NCBI RefSeq assembly: GCF_000801105.2
Contig: NC_079516.1
Span: 51,319,265-51,383,264 of the forward strand
Direction: 5' to 3'
DNA length: 64,000 nt
Source of the DNA: Raphanus sativus
Taxonomy: Eukaryota > Streptophyta > Magnoliopsida > Brassicales > Brassicaceae
The notes under the pieces were generated by a model. That model made no database searches and was not told the origin of the DNA. It saw only the letters and a list, made by a program, of their open reading frames with translations. A program made the translations under genes and the position numbers. This document shows, in pieces, positions 24,106 to 36,591 of this stretch. The first letter of the stretch is position 1; each line of letters starts with the position of its first letter.

Positions 24106-24648
24106 TAGCAATGTCAATTGGGCGGGCCGGGCGGGTCTGGGCGTGTCCGAATGGGCTTCATTTTTTTGCTGGACAAATTTGGTCGAAGCCCAAATGGGAC
24201 CATAACCAAATGAGACCATAACCAAATAAGACCATGATTTACTAGATTTGTTGGGCTGTCCAAATAAGCCCAAATGGGACTCAAAAGCGGAGAAGAATCG
24301 ATGAAGGAGAAAGAGAGTCGATGAGGGAGGAGGAGAACCGAAGACGGCGAAGAAGGATCGACGAAATCACAGAAGATCCGACGAAATCGCAGAAGAATCG
24401 CACGAAATCGACGAAAACGGTGGAGAAAGAAGTGATTTGCATTTTTCCCAATTTTAGAAAACCCTAGACATTTAGGTTTATTGGGCGGCCCATGTCCAAA
24501 TGATTAAGCCCAGTGTAGCCTACGGACGTAATTGGGTTTGTCCATTTGGACAAAAATTAATTATGGTCCAATATGGTTTTGTCCATTTATGTCCATATCT
24601 ATTTGGACATGGGCCGCCCATTAATAGCCTGCCCAATTGACATCTCTA
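24106..24648. mobile_element. Non-autonomous hAT-type DNA transposon
   Basis: A 543-base element lies between perfect 8-base target-site duplications CTCATAAG (24098-24105 and 24649-24656). Its ends are inverted repeats: left TAGCAATGTCAATTGGGC and, read on the other strand, right TAGAGATGTCAATTGGGC. Eight-base duplications and ends starting TAG-x-x-ATG are typical of the hAT superfamily. The subterminal regions carry many inverted TGTCCAAAT/ATTTGGACA and GGCCC motifs. The centre is purine-rich with repeated CGACGAAATC units. There is no transposase, so it would need one supplied in trans. Confidence 0.88.
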
Positions 24649-24656
24649 CTCATAAG

Positions 24657-25496
24657 TACTGATTCGCAACATGGATTGCGATAAAGAACAGAATCCCCAA
24701 AGGTGATAGAATATCACAGTGGAACATGGGAGCTCAAACTTTCGAGTATGAAAGCAATGGGTGCACTTGTTTATAAGAAGGTCATGGAAACATAGTTTTC
24801 TTTTAGATGATGGACATTTTCACTTTTTTTTCTTCTAACTTTATCAAAAACAGACTGCATTAAAATCACACATGTTATAAAAGGAGTTTATTCAGTTAAA
24901 TAAATTCAAAAAGAAAAAAATATATACAAGTTGATCATGAACCATTGGGTGGATTTGGAAGTTGTCTAAGCGACAACATGATAAATTTGGTTGAAAAGAA
25001 TGTCGTCGGCATTACATGTAGAGATGGAGAGTTTCTTTGGACTATTATAGCATATGCTTAAGTGAAAAGGAGTATCTATTCCGCCATTTTTGAAAGGGAG
25101 TGTGCCAACCTACTCAAAATGATTGAAGAGCCCGTTGATTAAATCAAACTTCAAAAACAGAATTAAAGGATTTCTCACAACTTATATATCGCCTAAATGT
25201 ATGGTGATGATATCTTTTGCTAAAAAGACAATATTCACGAGACATTTCACTATTCTATATAAATCATTCATAACCAGTTATCGAACGGATCTTTCAAACA
25301 CTCGTAAGTAAACAATTAACTAAGCTCAACTTAGTTAGTACGAGTTTTGCTGAACAAAAAAAAACATTTCATGTAAGTTCTTAATGGATCTTCAATCATC
25401 ATATAATTAATTAATTCAACAACAGTGGATTAGTGTAATCAAAATTGTTATCAACAATCCAGTGTAAAAAAAAAAAAATCCTCTAAAAGACCAAAC
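24657..25496. other. AT-rich spacer and DTW gene 3' flank
   Basis: No gene or recognisable element seen; only short AT-rich ORFs. Confidence 0.4.
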
Positions 25497-26237
25497 TCAT
25501 TCTTCTTCTTGTCCAAAAGGTTGCTGGTTCTGTAACCTCTTCTTCAACAACTTAGGCCTTGGTCTCATCGGCTTCAAGAACTCAGACTGCAACCTCACCA
25601 TCTCTTTCAACACGCTAATCAGCTTCCTCTCGATCACCTCCCCGTCCGTCTCCAAAGCTCCCAAGCACCGCGCGACCGCCTCCGCCGTGCTCACGCACCC
25701 GCCGACAGGCTCCTTCCTCAAAAACAGCTCCGAGTCGTAGATGCTTCCCCCGCTCACGGACTCGTCCACCCCCTCGTCCAAACACACCCTCACGGCCCCC
25801 GCCTCTCTCAAAACCTCCTCGCTGGCCTTCACCATCTCCTTCGCGTGCTTCCACGTCGCGTCGAACACGACGAGCCTCAGCCGCGAGGTCCGGTGGAGGT
25901 TTCGGGATTTGAACTCGGATAGGGTGACGGCGGGGGAGGAAGAAGATGACGACGGCGGGAAGAGGTAGATCGTGCGGGAGGTTTCTGCGGCGGTGGTGGA
26001 GGAGGAGAGGTGGTGGTGACGGAGGCGGCGGCCGGGGATTGTGGTGACGTTGAGTAAGGATTTGACGAGGAGAGGTGTGGTGTTGAGTTTGTGGCGAGAC
26101 TCGTGTGGGTGGTGGAGGATGAGTATCTCTGTGTTCGTCGGGATTGGCTCCGATGGTATGACGTGGCAGATGCAGATTGGTTTTGGACGGTCGCATGCGC
26201 TGCAGATCTGACGGCGTTTCGCGTCTGCCTCCTCCAT
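25497..26237 (-). CDS. DTW-domain tRNA-uridine aminocarboxypropyltransferase (At2g41750-like)
   Basis: Single-exon gene of 246 aa. DTW-domain proteins (bacterial TapT/TuaA, human DTWD1/2) transfer the 3-amino-3-carboxypropyl group of S-adenosylmethionine to uridine in tRNA, giving acp3U. Visible signatures: a zinc-type cluster Cys12-x2-Cys15-x6-Cys22-x-Cys24-His, then His-Pro-His-Glu near residue 43, and the name-giving motif as Asp-Ala-Thr-Trp at residues 126-129. A Ser-rich insert lies at 78-102. The reading frame extends six codons upstream to a GTG, but the first ATG (26237; Met-Glu-Glu-Ala-Asp) is the likely start. The region is much more GC-rich than its surroundings. Substrate is inferred from the family. 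Confidence 0.88.
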   Translation of the reverse strand: MEEADAKRRQICSACDRPKPICICHVIPSEPIPTNTEILILHHPHESRHKLNTTPLLVKSLLNVTTIPGRRLRHHHLSSSTTAAETSRTIYLFPPSSSSSSPAVTLSEFKSRNLHRTSRLRLVVFDATWKHAKEMVKASEEVLREAGAVRVCLDEGVDESVSGGSIYDSELFLRKEPVGGCVSTAEAVARCLGALETDGEVIERKLISVLKEMVRLQSEFLKPMRPRPKLLKKRLQNQQPFGQEEE

Positions 26238-26291
26238 CGTCACTGCTCTGCACACGCGAGAACGATTCGTATAGTGTAAATAAACCCTGAA

Positions 26292-26372
26292 ACGACGTCG
26301 TCTTGGCTTATCGATGAGACGGCGTCGTCTTGACTTATCGATGATACGACGTCGTCCCCACTTATCGATGCC
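26292..26372. repeat. Three 27-base tandem repeats with GACGTC palindromes
   Basis: Units 26292-26318, 26319-26345 and 26346-26372, each ACG(A/G)CGTCGTC followed by ACTTATCGATG-like sequence. Two units carry the palindrome GACGTC, a bZIP core; the middle one has GGCGTC. They lie 55-135 bases upstream of the DTW ATG, in its probable promoter or leader, and less than 300 bases from the STELLO stop. Confidence 0.75.
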
Positions 26373-26647
26373 AAGCTTCCTTGTGGCATCTTCTTTCTAA
26401 CCTTGTTTCCGACTCTCTGCATCATTTTCTTGTCTTCATTGATGAAGGGACTGATCTTAAAAGGGAAACATTATACACTCACAAAATGTATGTTTTACAG
26501 TGGAACATTACATGACTTTCCCCCACAATCATCTGAAGGAAAAAAAATCAGAAAATGGAACAAAAAAGAATAACAGACACAATCTTTGTATAACTCTCTG
26601 TTTCTACTATTGCAACCTCCTACACCCTGACTCATCATCAGTCATCA

Positions 26648-29482
26648 TCATACCAATTCCATTAGTAGCGGGTCCCCTTCAGCCATTTTCCCAACCAGTT
26701 TAATGAAATCTTGTTCACTCGATATGCTCCACGGATGAACAGCAGGTGCTTGAGCAGAATACAGACCCAAAGAAGAATTAAACGAAGAAGATTTCTTCTT
26801 ATATACCATCGAACCGAGAACCGGGTCAAAGTTCTGAGGCGAATCCATCGACGTGAAGAACATTGGCACAGCCACTTTGTAATGCAAGTCCATGTCTCCC
26901 ACGAGATCAACAAGGTCGACAAAGTCTGTTACAAGCCGTTTAGGCACGTAGAATACCTCTGAACTGCATACCGTTAACGTGTCGAGATTGTTCTTGGCTG
27001 CTTCCTTGTAGTTAACTTGGAAATGAGCCGGCATTGTGCTTACGGTTCTCTTCACTAACTCTGCTTGTACAGAGAGCCAATCAGACTTCCCGGTCAGTTT
27101 CACTGATGTCCATGACTTCGATACCTAAACAAAAAGTGTCACTGTAAGATCCAACATAGAGAAGTAGATTCTGGTAATTGAGAAGTATCATTCCTAGGCA
27201 TATGCGTTTGGTGTTCCATTCGAATTATAAAAACTATTCAAAATCTAATTAAAATTAGTTAAACTACACAAACTAACTAAAAATATTCAAAGAACAAATA
27301 AAATCTACAAAAATCTTTAAAATACTATAAAATATCTAAATTACCTCAACCAATTTTATTTATTTAACTAATTTCAGATATTTTCAAGTTGTTCAGATTT
27401 CGGTTCGGGTTACCAGAATATTTTTTACTAATGGTTCAGATAGATGTCAGTTTTCTTGGTTCGGGTTAAAGTCGGGACTTTCGGTTTAGGGTAAAACCGC
27501 TCGAGGCCTAGTCGTTCCAATATGATGAGAATGTTATACCTTGTCTGTAGTCCAAATCTTAGTCTTGTCGGCTTGAAGTAGATTCCAGTAGTTGAGAACT
27601 GTATCATCTTCAACAAACAAGAACCCTTCTGCGCTGCTGTATCGATCAAATATCTTTGGTAGATGCCTGAAACATACATATACAACACATACCATAAGAA
27701 GCTCAAACTTTAATCAACACGTGTACTAATTAATCTTGAGAGAACATTCTTTCTTGCTTACTTGTAGATGTGATCTAGTTTGGCTTCTTCAACATAGAGA
27801 TCTACGTTCTTCTGAGAGGACAATATCACAACGGTCTTGAACACTCTTCCGTAAAGCAACCTCCACTCAAGAGCTGTACGTTCAACAGGACCATTACAAA
27901 ACATAACAAGGACAACGTTCCCAAAGTTCTTCCTCCACCTGATCAAGTTCCCTATCTCAGTGCTCACAGTCCCTGTCTCCTCAACACCAAGATGAACCGA
28001 AGGCACCTTCCTAGGAACAAACTCTTTTCTATCCCCATGACCGATGTTTGCTCGTGGACGATCCAGCTCCAGCGACATCAACCTCGGTTGTTGGTAACCG
28101 ACGGTGATCAAATCCTGAAGCCAAGCAGACGTGAATTTCAAATCCTGTTCTGTCCAAAACCCTTCTTCAGCCATAGCAAAGCTCAGATCAAGTATCTTCT
28201 CAAAGAGACTATGCTTCTCCGATCTCCAAACGAGTAAGAACTTGATCAAACGACCAACATTGACGTGAAGATCCTTCTCCTCAGCAAAAGGGTAAGCCTC
28301 GATTCTATCGAACCGGTGAGCCGTCGGTGGATAAACAGCAACGTAACCACCAAGCTCCCACAACAGCCTCTGTCCCCAGTACCCTCTCAGCACATCAGAC
28401 GCCATGGAACTAACCGAAACGGGAAGCATCAACCCCCAAAACGCAGACGAATGGTAAAGAGTATTAAACGAATTAACCGGAACCATCACACCTTGAGGCA
28501 ACGCCACTTTAGGAGCATGCTCATCGAACCTAATATCAAAAGGTTCCAAAGTCGTCTTCCTGGTGAAGTAAAACACCGAATCAACATCAGGTAAACCGTT
28601 GGAGATCCCTTGCTGTATAAACTGCTTACCACCAAAGACCTCAGTGTAAAACTCTTCATGATTAATCTCGCCTACGTTCTCTAACGGCAAACCTCTAGGC
28701 CAAACCGAACGTTGCCCAAAATGAATATAGGGATTAACCACAGTCCTATTGGGGTTCTCGTGGCTATACTGTAACAACGGCTCTAGCTTAGAGTCTTCAC
28801 CAACCAACTCAACGTCAAAGCACCTGCCTAGATCTCCACCGATCACTTCACCACGATCATCCGCGTCGTAGATCTTCTTAGCACCGTGCTGGATCGCGAA
28901 CAAGTAACCAACGCTCTTCCTCACGAAAGAGTCATAAGGCAAGTGATCCAAAACACGGTAACCCAGCTCAGCCTGAGCGTCGAGAGACAGAAAGATCGAA
29001 CCTTTGAGACTCCAATCCTTGGGAGTCATCGAGTTTCCGACCGCTAGAACCTGCCATCCTCGGATCTTCACCAAACCTTTAAGCTCCTCCGTCGGATACT
29101 TCGTCACCGACACCACGATCCACTTCTCGGTGACGAAGGAGGAGTAAGGGGAGGTCTTGTCGGGGAGGACCTGGATCGAGTTCCATTTGATCTGAGGGCG
29201 AGCGAGAGGCTGGATAGACTGAGTTGACTGGGACTGGAAACAGAGGAGGGAAGCGGTGTCGGTGGTGTTGTAGAGGAAGAAGAAAGCTGCGACGGTGACG
29301 ATGGAGAGAGAGACGATGAAGATTCGAGAGAGATTCTCTGAGACCCAAGTCGAAAAGTCTAGGTTTTTGGGTTCGCTGAATCGTCGGATCTGCTGATGAT
29401 GAGTAGTAGTAGTTGGGAGCTCTCTGATCTGAGACTTCGCCGACGGCTTGGTCTTCGGCGCGTCGCGATCCTGAACCAACAT
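26648..29482 (-). CDS. STL1: STELLO1, Golgi cellulose-synthase assembly factor (At2g41770-like)
   Basis: DUF288 protein that sits in the Golgi, interacts with cellulose synthase subunits and helps complex assembly and secretion. Exons: 27762-29482, 27540-27666 and 26648-27124, giving 774 aa with phases closing, close to the Arabidopsis length. Residues 1-50 are a basic cytosolic tail; about 53-71 form one transmembrane segment (type II). The rest is a lumenal glycosyltransferase-like domain. Exon 2 carries Phe-Val-Glu-Asp-Asp-Thr-Val, an acidic cluster resembling the metal-binding motif of nucleotide-sugar enzymes. The protein ends Gly-Asp-Pro-Leu-Leu-Met-Glu-Leu-Val. Intron 2 (27125-27539) contains a diverged interspersed repeat (GGTTCGGGTTA-type motifs). 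Enzyme activity is not established by sequence. Confidence 0.93.
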
Positions 29483-30607
29483 CGGATCGAAAAGCTCGAA
29501 ACTTTTTTAAAACCTTTGTCTGAATCAGGACAAGTTTCAAAGTTTTGAGATTTGTGGTTTTTTTTTTCAGACAAAAGAGACTTCGGTTTGGTGTACTGTC
29601 TGGAATGTAAATGGGCGGTGGTTGGGGATTGATGTTTGCTTAAGCTTGAATTTTAAAAACTTGGAAAGCGAAGGGTGGTCTGCGAGCTGGAAGGTGTTTT
29701 CTTCTTTATTATCGCCAAAGAGACAACTGAACACTAGTTCTTGCTGTGATCTTGTAGGACCAGGCAAGCCATCACATGAAAGCAAACGCTAAACTACTTA
29801 TTAAAACTAGTAGTGGGCTACTTGCTAAGCATGGTTATTTGTCACTGAATCCAATTGGATATCTAAATAAACCCAAATATATAATTATTACCAGAATAAT
29901 AGTTGAGATATAAATAAATAATTCAACTAGTCAATTTGATATGATATTTTATAATATTTGAATCTGAAAAAATTATTAACGGATCTCAGATTTAAATGTT
30001 AGTAAAGTATTATAGAATTTACCAATGCAAAATTTTCACATTTTTTTCAAGCAATTACTTAAAACACTTTAATATGAAACTATCAATGTAAAAAAAAAAC
30101 ATCAATGTAAAAATTCCAGTTTTAAATTTAAGAGAACATAGAGAAAGGTTACAAATGATTCCCTCTGTTTCTTTTTATAAATGTTTTATCATAAATACTC
30201 AAATTAAGAAAAAAATTACTTCTATTAAAAATATTTGATTACAATAAGAATGTAACCAAAAATAATTAATTATTGCTATTTTTAACAAATAAGACAAAAA
30301 CTATAAATTAACTTTTAATATTTTAATCAATTGTTTTAAAAGTTTTAAGAAAATTTCAAAAACATTAACAAATTGAAACAAAAATAGTCTCTAAAACATC
30401 ATACAGAAAGAAACAGAGGAGGGAGTAACATTAGAGTCATCAATGTTCACTCGGTTTTATTCTATCAAATCTGTAAATGACTGAGATTCTGTTTTCTAGC
30501 AACTGATGCCAAATGAAGGTTCACTTGTATTTGTTCTTACAACGAGAGATGATCAAAGAGAACAATTTGTTTTGTCTTTGTATAATGATAAAATGAGATT
30601 CAGCTCC
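29483..30607. other. Spacer between STELLO1 and the M16 peptidase
   Basis: No gene. The STELLO1 leader and promoter occupy the left end. The position of Arabidopsis At2g41780 (hypothetical protein) shows nothing recognisable. A MITE-like element is listed separately at 30159-30425. Confidence 0.45.
30159..30425. mobile_element. Stowaway-like MITE, degraded left end
   Basis: The left end reads TTCCCTCTGTTTC and the right end, on the other strand, CTCCCTCCTCTGTTTC. These resemble the Stowaway terminal repeat CTCCCTCCGTTTC. A TA follows the right end; the left TA is not clear. The interior is AT-rich and non-coding, with partly self-complementary arms. Confidence 0.6.
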
Positions 30608-33600
30608 TCACAGTTTGGGTTGTCCGCATCCTCTGAACGACCCGTGAAGAGGCTGGGACTTTCTGAAACCAACAATATCTTCGATTTCAACACATGGTGA
30701 TGGGACTTCATTTTTGTCACTTGCCATTTCATTCAAATGCTGGCTCCCATACACTCTTATGCTCAGCGACTTCTTCCTTGCTGCTCCAATCTTGATGTAC
30801 TCCTCGAAGAAATCTACCAACTCTTGCTTCTGAAGCTGCCTCAGTGCAGTAACCTGTCCACAAAGAACACCCCCATTCGTTCGCTCAAAACAGCCTTTAT
30901 ACTCGCTTGAACTGATCTTAAAAGTGATTTGGTTTTATTCTTAGTTTGGTACCTCTGCCTCTTTACGGTTGAATTTGAGTGTTCCCCTTTGAATCTCTTG
31001 CCAGTAAAACCGGGACTCTTCCTTCAGGTTCTTGTATTTTTCAAGCTTCATGTCTATCAAAGCTGTTACATTGCTCTTGAGAAAAAAAAAGTAACTCATG
31101 TCAGTTAATCACTCTTGTTCAGGATCCATATTGTACAGCTAAGATTCACCCATCTCACCTTGAATTCCTCATCACTCATCTCACGGAGTTTACTCTCAAA
31201 GTTTTTCAGTAAAGACTCCACCCTCGAATCAATATGTCCAGGACCCTGTTTAAAACCATCAACACCCAAAGGCTAAGTAAGGAAAGAGCGCTAAAAGGTT
31301 GTTATTAAATAAATTGGATCTTTCAGAGCCGTTTTTGGTACCTTCACTGATGACTGGATAATGAACTGTACACCATAAATGCCAGAATCGTTCCTAAGTT
31401 TCAGAAAAAAGCATATGATTAGACAGAATGCAGAGTAGGACATGGGAGGGGAAAAAACAACAAATGTTACCTCTGAGCAAGTGCAGTGATGTAACCAAGT
31501 TGCTCCACCGTTCTAAGTTGGTGAAAGGTGGCTTGCTTTGCAACGAGACCAAATAGCTGAAGCTTAATATTCATGGCAAAGTCATCTCTGTGAACCTGTT
31601 TGTGGCAACCGAAGTTTCAGTTAGTCAACAAAACACGAAGAAGCTTCATATTGATCAAAATCGAAAGCCATCTTCTAATCTGAACAAGTAAGTACCTGAA
31701 TATAGTGTACTAGAGCAGAGTTTTCATCACTGGGGTTCGAGCCATCTTGGTGGTAGAAATACTTCATTCCTTCTTCGAGCTTCACAACTCTATTAGTAAG
31801 GTGCTGGGATGGGAACAACGGTCGGCACTTAGGCTTTGGATCATTAAAAAGAACGTCTTCAACATGCTTAACCATCGACTCGGCTTCGTTGCCCTCCACA
31901 TTACCTGAAAACGAAGTAAAGATATTTTTGAACACCAAGACAAGGTCCATGGGGGAAAAATCCTAATCTTAGTACCTGCTATATAACACTCAATAAATGT
32001 CCTTGATAACAACATTGGGACAAACTTAGCTACATCTTCAGCTTCCAAATGAGAAAGAACTTCTAGTTCCTCTGTCCAAGGCCAGGTTTGATCTTGTAAT
32101 ATCAGCGAGCAATAATACATTGCTTGGTGATATGGCTGTCGGTATTTGTAGTTTTGATACTCTTTTGTCACAGTTTCCTAGTAAACAAACACAGAAAAGT
32201 AATATCATAGATTTAATGATCATCTAAATTGCAAACTTTAAGTAATAAAGAGAGACAAAGCCAAACATAAGCACCTTGATAACAGCAAACCTGTCAGGTT
32301 TAACTTCAAAATTGGCTATCTTTTCAATAACAGTTTCCAGCAAAATCCTTAACTTGTGATTGTAACCAAGAAGGGTCAACTAGGAGGGAAAAAGAAAAAG
32401 GCATTAGCACAAAAGAGGGGCAAATGCATTGTGGTATAAATGAGGCTAATGAAAAAAAACTCACCTCGAAACCATTGTCTGAAAGGCTCACACCATAGTG
32501 AAGACCAGCAACTTGTGCATAATAAGCTAGAACATAGAAGAGGCAAAGAGTAAGTGGGCAGATTCCATGATATAACATCCTCTAGTTGAAAGAAAAAATC
32601 TGAGGGAAGTGTCGATTAGAACTTACCATATTCATTTAAATAGTCCATCAACAATCTCGTGAAGATATCTGTAAGAACTGCTGCGTCCGGAGAGCTGACA
32701 GCGAGAGGACAATTGAAATCCATCTTGAAATATGCCTTTGGTTTCGAGAACATCGTATCTGGCTTGTACCACAGTCTCGAGAAAGGCGAGTTTCTCAACA
32801 TAACTGGGACAGTCTCCTGTTTCATAACTTGATCACATTAGAACACCGCTTCATACATTAAGAGAATAGCTAGTATAGTGAAGGTTTAACCTTATCCTTA
32901 GCATCCTTTAGTGACAAATCTGTAGGAATGAAGACATTAGGCGCTGGTAGATGCAGGTTTACATCAGGAGCAGACTTCACCCACTCCTGTAATTATTTTA
33001 CATAAACCAAAAAGATTAACAAGGCAAAAAATCAATAAACGAATCATTTCGAGTAAGTATATAACATATCAAATGTGAACCTGAATGGTAGAGCTGCTTA
33101 TCTTCTCAAGAGAATATGCAGTGTTATACCATGGCTCATTCTTGTCCGTTTGTCCTTCAAACTTCTGTGACTCCCAAAGGATTCTACAGAAACAAGACAA
33201 CAGTTTGGTTATATCATTAGACAAAAGAAAACTGCCAAAAAAGCTAATGAAGATATAACAATCATATTCATGCCGTGCTCAGATATGTTAAGAGAGTAAA
33301 AGAAATAATGGTGGGATTAGCTTAGCTTAGGTATAAACTCATGATTTGATCATCAGTTAAGTGTATTATAGGCAGCTACCCAAAAGAATTATAGGTCACT
33401 TAAAGATCACAAGAAGACTTACCGAGCATTACTAGGAGAAAGCTCATCTACAACCTTTTGTATAGTGGCTGGATTAAATTTAGAAGGCAGTGACAATCCA
33501 ACCAACCAGTCCCTAGTCGGAAATATCTGAAATATAATTACCAAGGATACATAAGATGTAATGGTTGTTAACATAGTAACAGAGATAAAGGTATATTCTT

Positions 33601-36591
33601 CATTTTGTTCATTGTTAAGGACACAAGATGTATAGATCAGATCACGTTTAGAAAGATTACAAGGAACAAAAAAGAAAAATTATTTACCTGCATGTTTGAT
33701 GCAATATCCACTATATAAGACATTGGTGGTGTTTTGTCTTGATAATGAAATTTTGTCTCGCAAATAGCTGCGAGCTTCAATAATAACAAGAGATGTATCA
33801 AAGCCTTATTCTTAGGATACTAGCAACATAAAAGTTTTTTTTTTAAAAAAGAAAGAGAAAACAATAGCAATACCTCATCAAAAATCCACTGACAGACACC
33901 AGTCTGTTGTAATAGCTGAATGTATTTGAACAGCAACCCCAATATATCTTGCATGTGCTCTGTAAACCCACCAATGAGGAGAAACAATAATTTATCAACG
34001 CACTAAACACCAAACACAGTCATACTAGCGCTATTCAACACAAGAACGAATATGACAGTTGTGAACTTAAAAGAAACACAGTAGATAAACCCACCATGAC
34101 CAGCATCGGTAAGGTCAATCGAAACGGTGAAGAAAGAATAATCAAGAGTCCAATCTCCTTCTCCAGCACCAAGTCCCGTTGCCCAACCTGCAAGCAATAA
34201 GACAAATTAAGCAAGAATTTTTTTAAAAAAATGTGTAATTGAGCATTTGTATTACATAAGCAACCAGTCCTATCCAAGAATTATGTAGACTCGGCTAGAA
34301 TAAAACTCTCCAGTGCACTAAGACGCCCATTTTATATAAACGATTCTCCAAAATGAAATTACAAATATCTAGAAATTAACATTCAAAAGTGTCTTGTCAC
34401 ATGTCTTGTAGGTCAGAAAATAAATAGTCAGCAATAACATAGATGAAGACATAACTCTATATGAAGTATGCGCAATTCAGCAGCAGCAACCTATCCTAGA
34501 CAAAGGCGTATAACACAAACAATAGAACTACTTCTGAATCCATTGTCCCTCCTATGAAGAATCTAGTGTAAAACCAATTAGTATGTGCCACAAAGAAAGT
34601 ATACCCAAAGTTTTCAAGGCATGAAACAAACTTCCTTCGCCTTCATGTCCAATTAGATGGCCAAGGTACCGGCATGGTGCTTCTTCGTAACGATGAATGC
34701 TAGGAGTTACGGGCCACGAAACGTTGAGCTTGTGTCCTTGCTTTATAGGAACAGCCTTCACAAGAATCTAAAAAAACCCGAAATAATTAATAAAACAGCA
34801 CCATCTCAGAAAACATCCTTAGCATGAATATACTAGATTTACGGAAAGGAACAGAGACCTGCAAATGGTCCGAAGTGCATGGCTGACCAGGGAATCTAGG
34901 GATAGTTTTGTTGGTGTTTTGGACTTCCTGGAACATCCCTTCCACAAGATCTTGAATCTTGTCAAGGCTTTCTGAAAAATATCCAGAGCAAAGACATCAG
35001 TATTGTTAATAGAAAGAAAGAGAATTGTGACTTATGTTGTGCTAGTAACAAATAATTACCCTTCCCATATACAACGAGGTGCATGATGTTGGCAGAGTAG
35101 TGTTCTTTATAGAACTTAATAAGCTCACTCGTTGTATCAACTCCTTTCGCTTGGGGTTTTACATGAAGTGTATCCATGTTTCCTAAAGCACAAATCTCAC
35201 TTTTTTAGTATAAGAAAAGGATTTGGAATTCAAATACATCACGATAAGTATCATTCCATTCATTGATAGCAAAAACAGTGGAAATAAAAATAGAATAAAG
35301 ACCTGTGCTAAATTTGTGAAAGGGATGGTCTTCTTTGCTTAGATGCTTCTGTAACTGTTATCAAGGGGAAAAATGACGGAAAGAAGTACAAGTCAGAAGG
35401 TTCTACGATGTTAGATATGTCATATACCTCAAGGCAAGTAAAGATCTGTCAAAAAAAAGTTCTTTTTCACAATCATTTGCTCAAAAGTGGTAATACCAAC
35501 TCAATGGGTCGGAAATTTTTTTTTTTAAAAAAGAAATAGCTAAGCTAATTGTTGTATAGAACCAGAGCTATACCTGTCTCATTCGCCAACCATCAGAGAG
35601 TAAGTTTTTCTGATTCTCTGGATACAAAAAAAAAGTAACTCATTATAATATGTTTTAAGTTCAAGGACTACCGCAAGATAAACATTAAACGAAAGAAATG
35701 TGAACCTGAGTCAACAGCCTTAATCTCCCTCATGGTGGCATCAGCTGACATTAGCGGTTTGATAAAGAACTGAGCAAACCTGGTTCAGTAAGTTACCGCA
35801 AGAATCTTAGGACAGAAAAGATAGTGGGTAACAGAACAGATTAGTTAGCAACAGAAAGAAGAAGAAAAAACAATTATACCTGTCCAAAGCCTCACTGAAA
35901 CAATCAGCATTAATATCGAAATGGTAGTTTGTCTCTTCAGAGGATGTATACGCGTTTGTGCTCCCTCCATGCTACAAAGATTCCATAAATCTCTAAAATT
36001 AACACCGTGTGGATTAAGAGAAGAAACAAACAAAAGAACAATATGTATTATTATTATTACCTCAGTGATGTACTTGGAGTAACTATCTTCCTGTGGATAT
36101 TTCTCACTTGCATAGAATAGCATATGCTCTTCAAAAAAAAACAACAATAAATCATTATTACATAACCACTCCATAGACATCACAAAAATACAATTTGAGT
36201 CCCGATTGAAACATTCCATTGGGCACACAAATCAACACAATTATAATTAACAAAAGTACAAGACTTTGGAGGATTCAATTTCAGCGTACCAAGGAAGTGA
36301 GCTAAGCCTTCTAGCCCTTGTGGGTCAGAGAAAGATCCGATACTAACGCTCATTGAAGCAGCACACTTTGAATTTAAAAAAAAAGGATCAAACTTTATGA
36401 ATCAGTAATAGATTTTAAAAGTGAATTCAATATGAACTGGAGCGATCTCAGACCTTATCGGTGTCGGGATCGCTGATCAACAGGACTTGGAGGGAGTTCT
36501 TGAGGACAATCTTCCTGTATTCTCTGTTGTCCGTACGTGGCTTCAGTATCTCGGCGCCGTCCACCGTCGTGCTCAATTTCTCGACGGCCAT
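30608..36591 (-). CDS. PXM16: Peroxisomal M16 metallopeptidase, insulin-degrading type (At2g41790-like)
   Basis: Zinc peptidase of the M16A family, expected to degrade peptides in the peroxisome matrix. Twenty-six exons with phases closing give 970 aa, the Arabidopsis length. From 5': 36454-36591, 36290-36365, 36061-36128, 35880-35971, 35706-35779, 35574-35617, 35303-35354, 35060-35182, 34859-34971, 34605-34767, 34095-34187, 33874-33959, 33688-33774, 33423-33526, 33081-33183, 32891-32986, 32627-32816, 32465-32526, 32275-32379, 31976-32177, 31696-31904, 31471-31595, 31342-31393, 31159-31245, 30953-31075 and 30608-30853. The inverted zinc motif is His69-Phe-Leu-Glu72-His73, with the third ligand Glu150 exactly 77 residues after His73. 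The C-terminus is Pro-Lys-Leu, a peroxisome targeting signal. No signal peptide. All catalytic residues present. Confidence 0.95.

Noticed and set aside
25615..26253. Long 212-codon ORF overlapping the DTW gene on the same strand
   Set aside because: It is a shadow frame: Arg/Pro/His-rich with no domain, produced by the GC-rich DTW coding sequence.
26240..26425. Minus-strand ORF upstream of DTW with repeated Ser-Ile-Ser-Gln-Asp-Asp
   Set aside because: The repeated peptide is simply the 27-base DNA repeat read in a 3n frame; no start or context supports translation.
29079..29540. 153-codon ORF over the 5' part of STELLO1
   Set aside because: Out-of-frame shadow of the STELLO1 first exon; low-complexity Ser/Arg composition.
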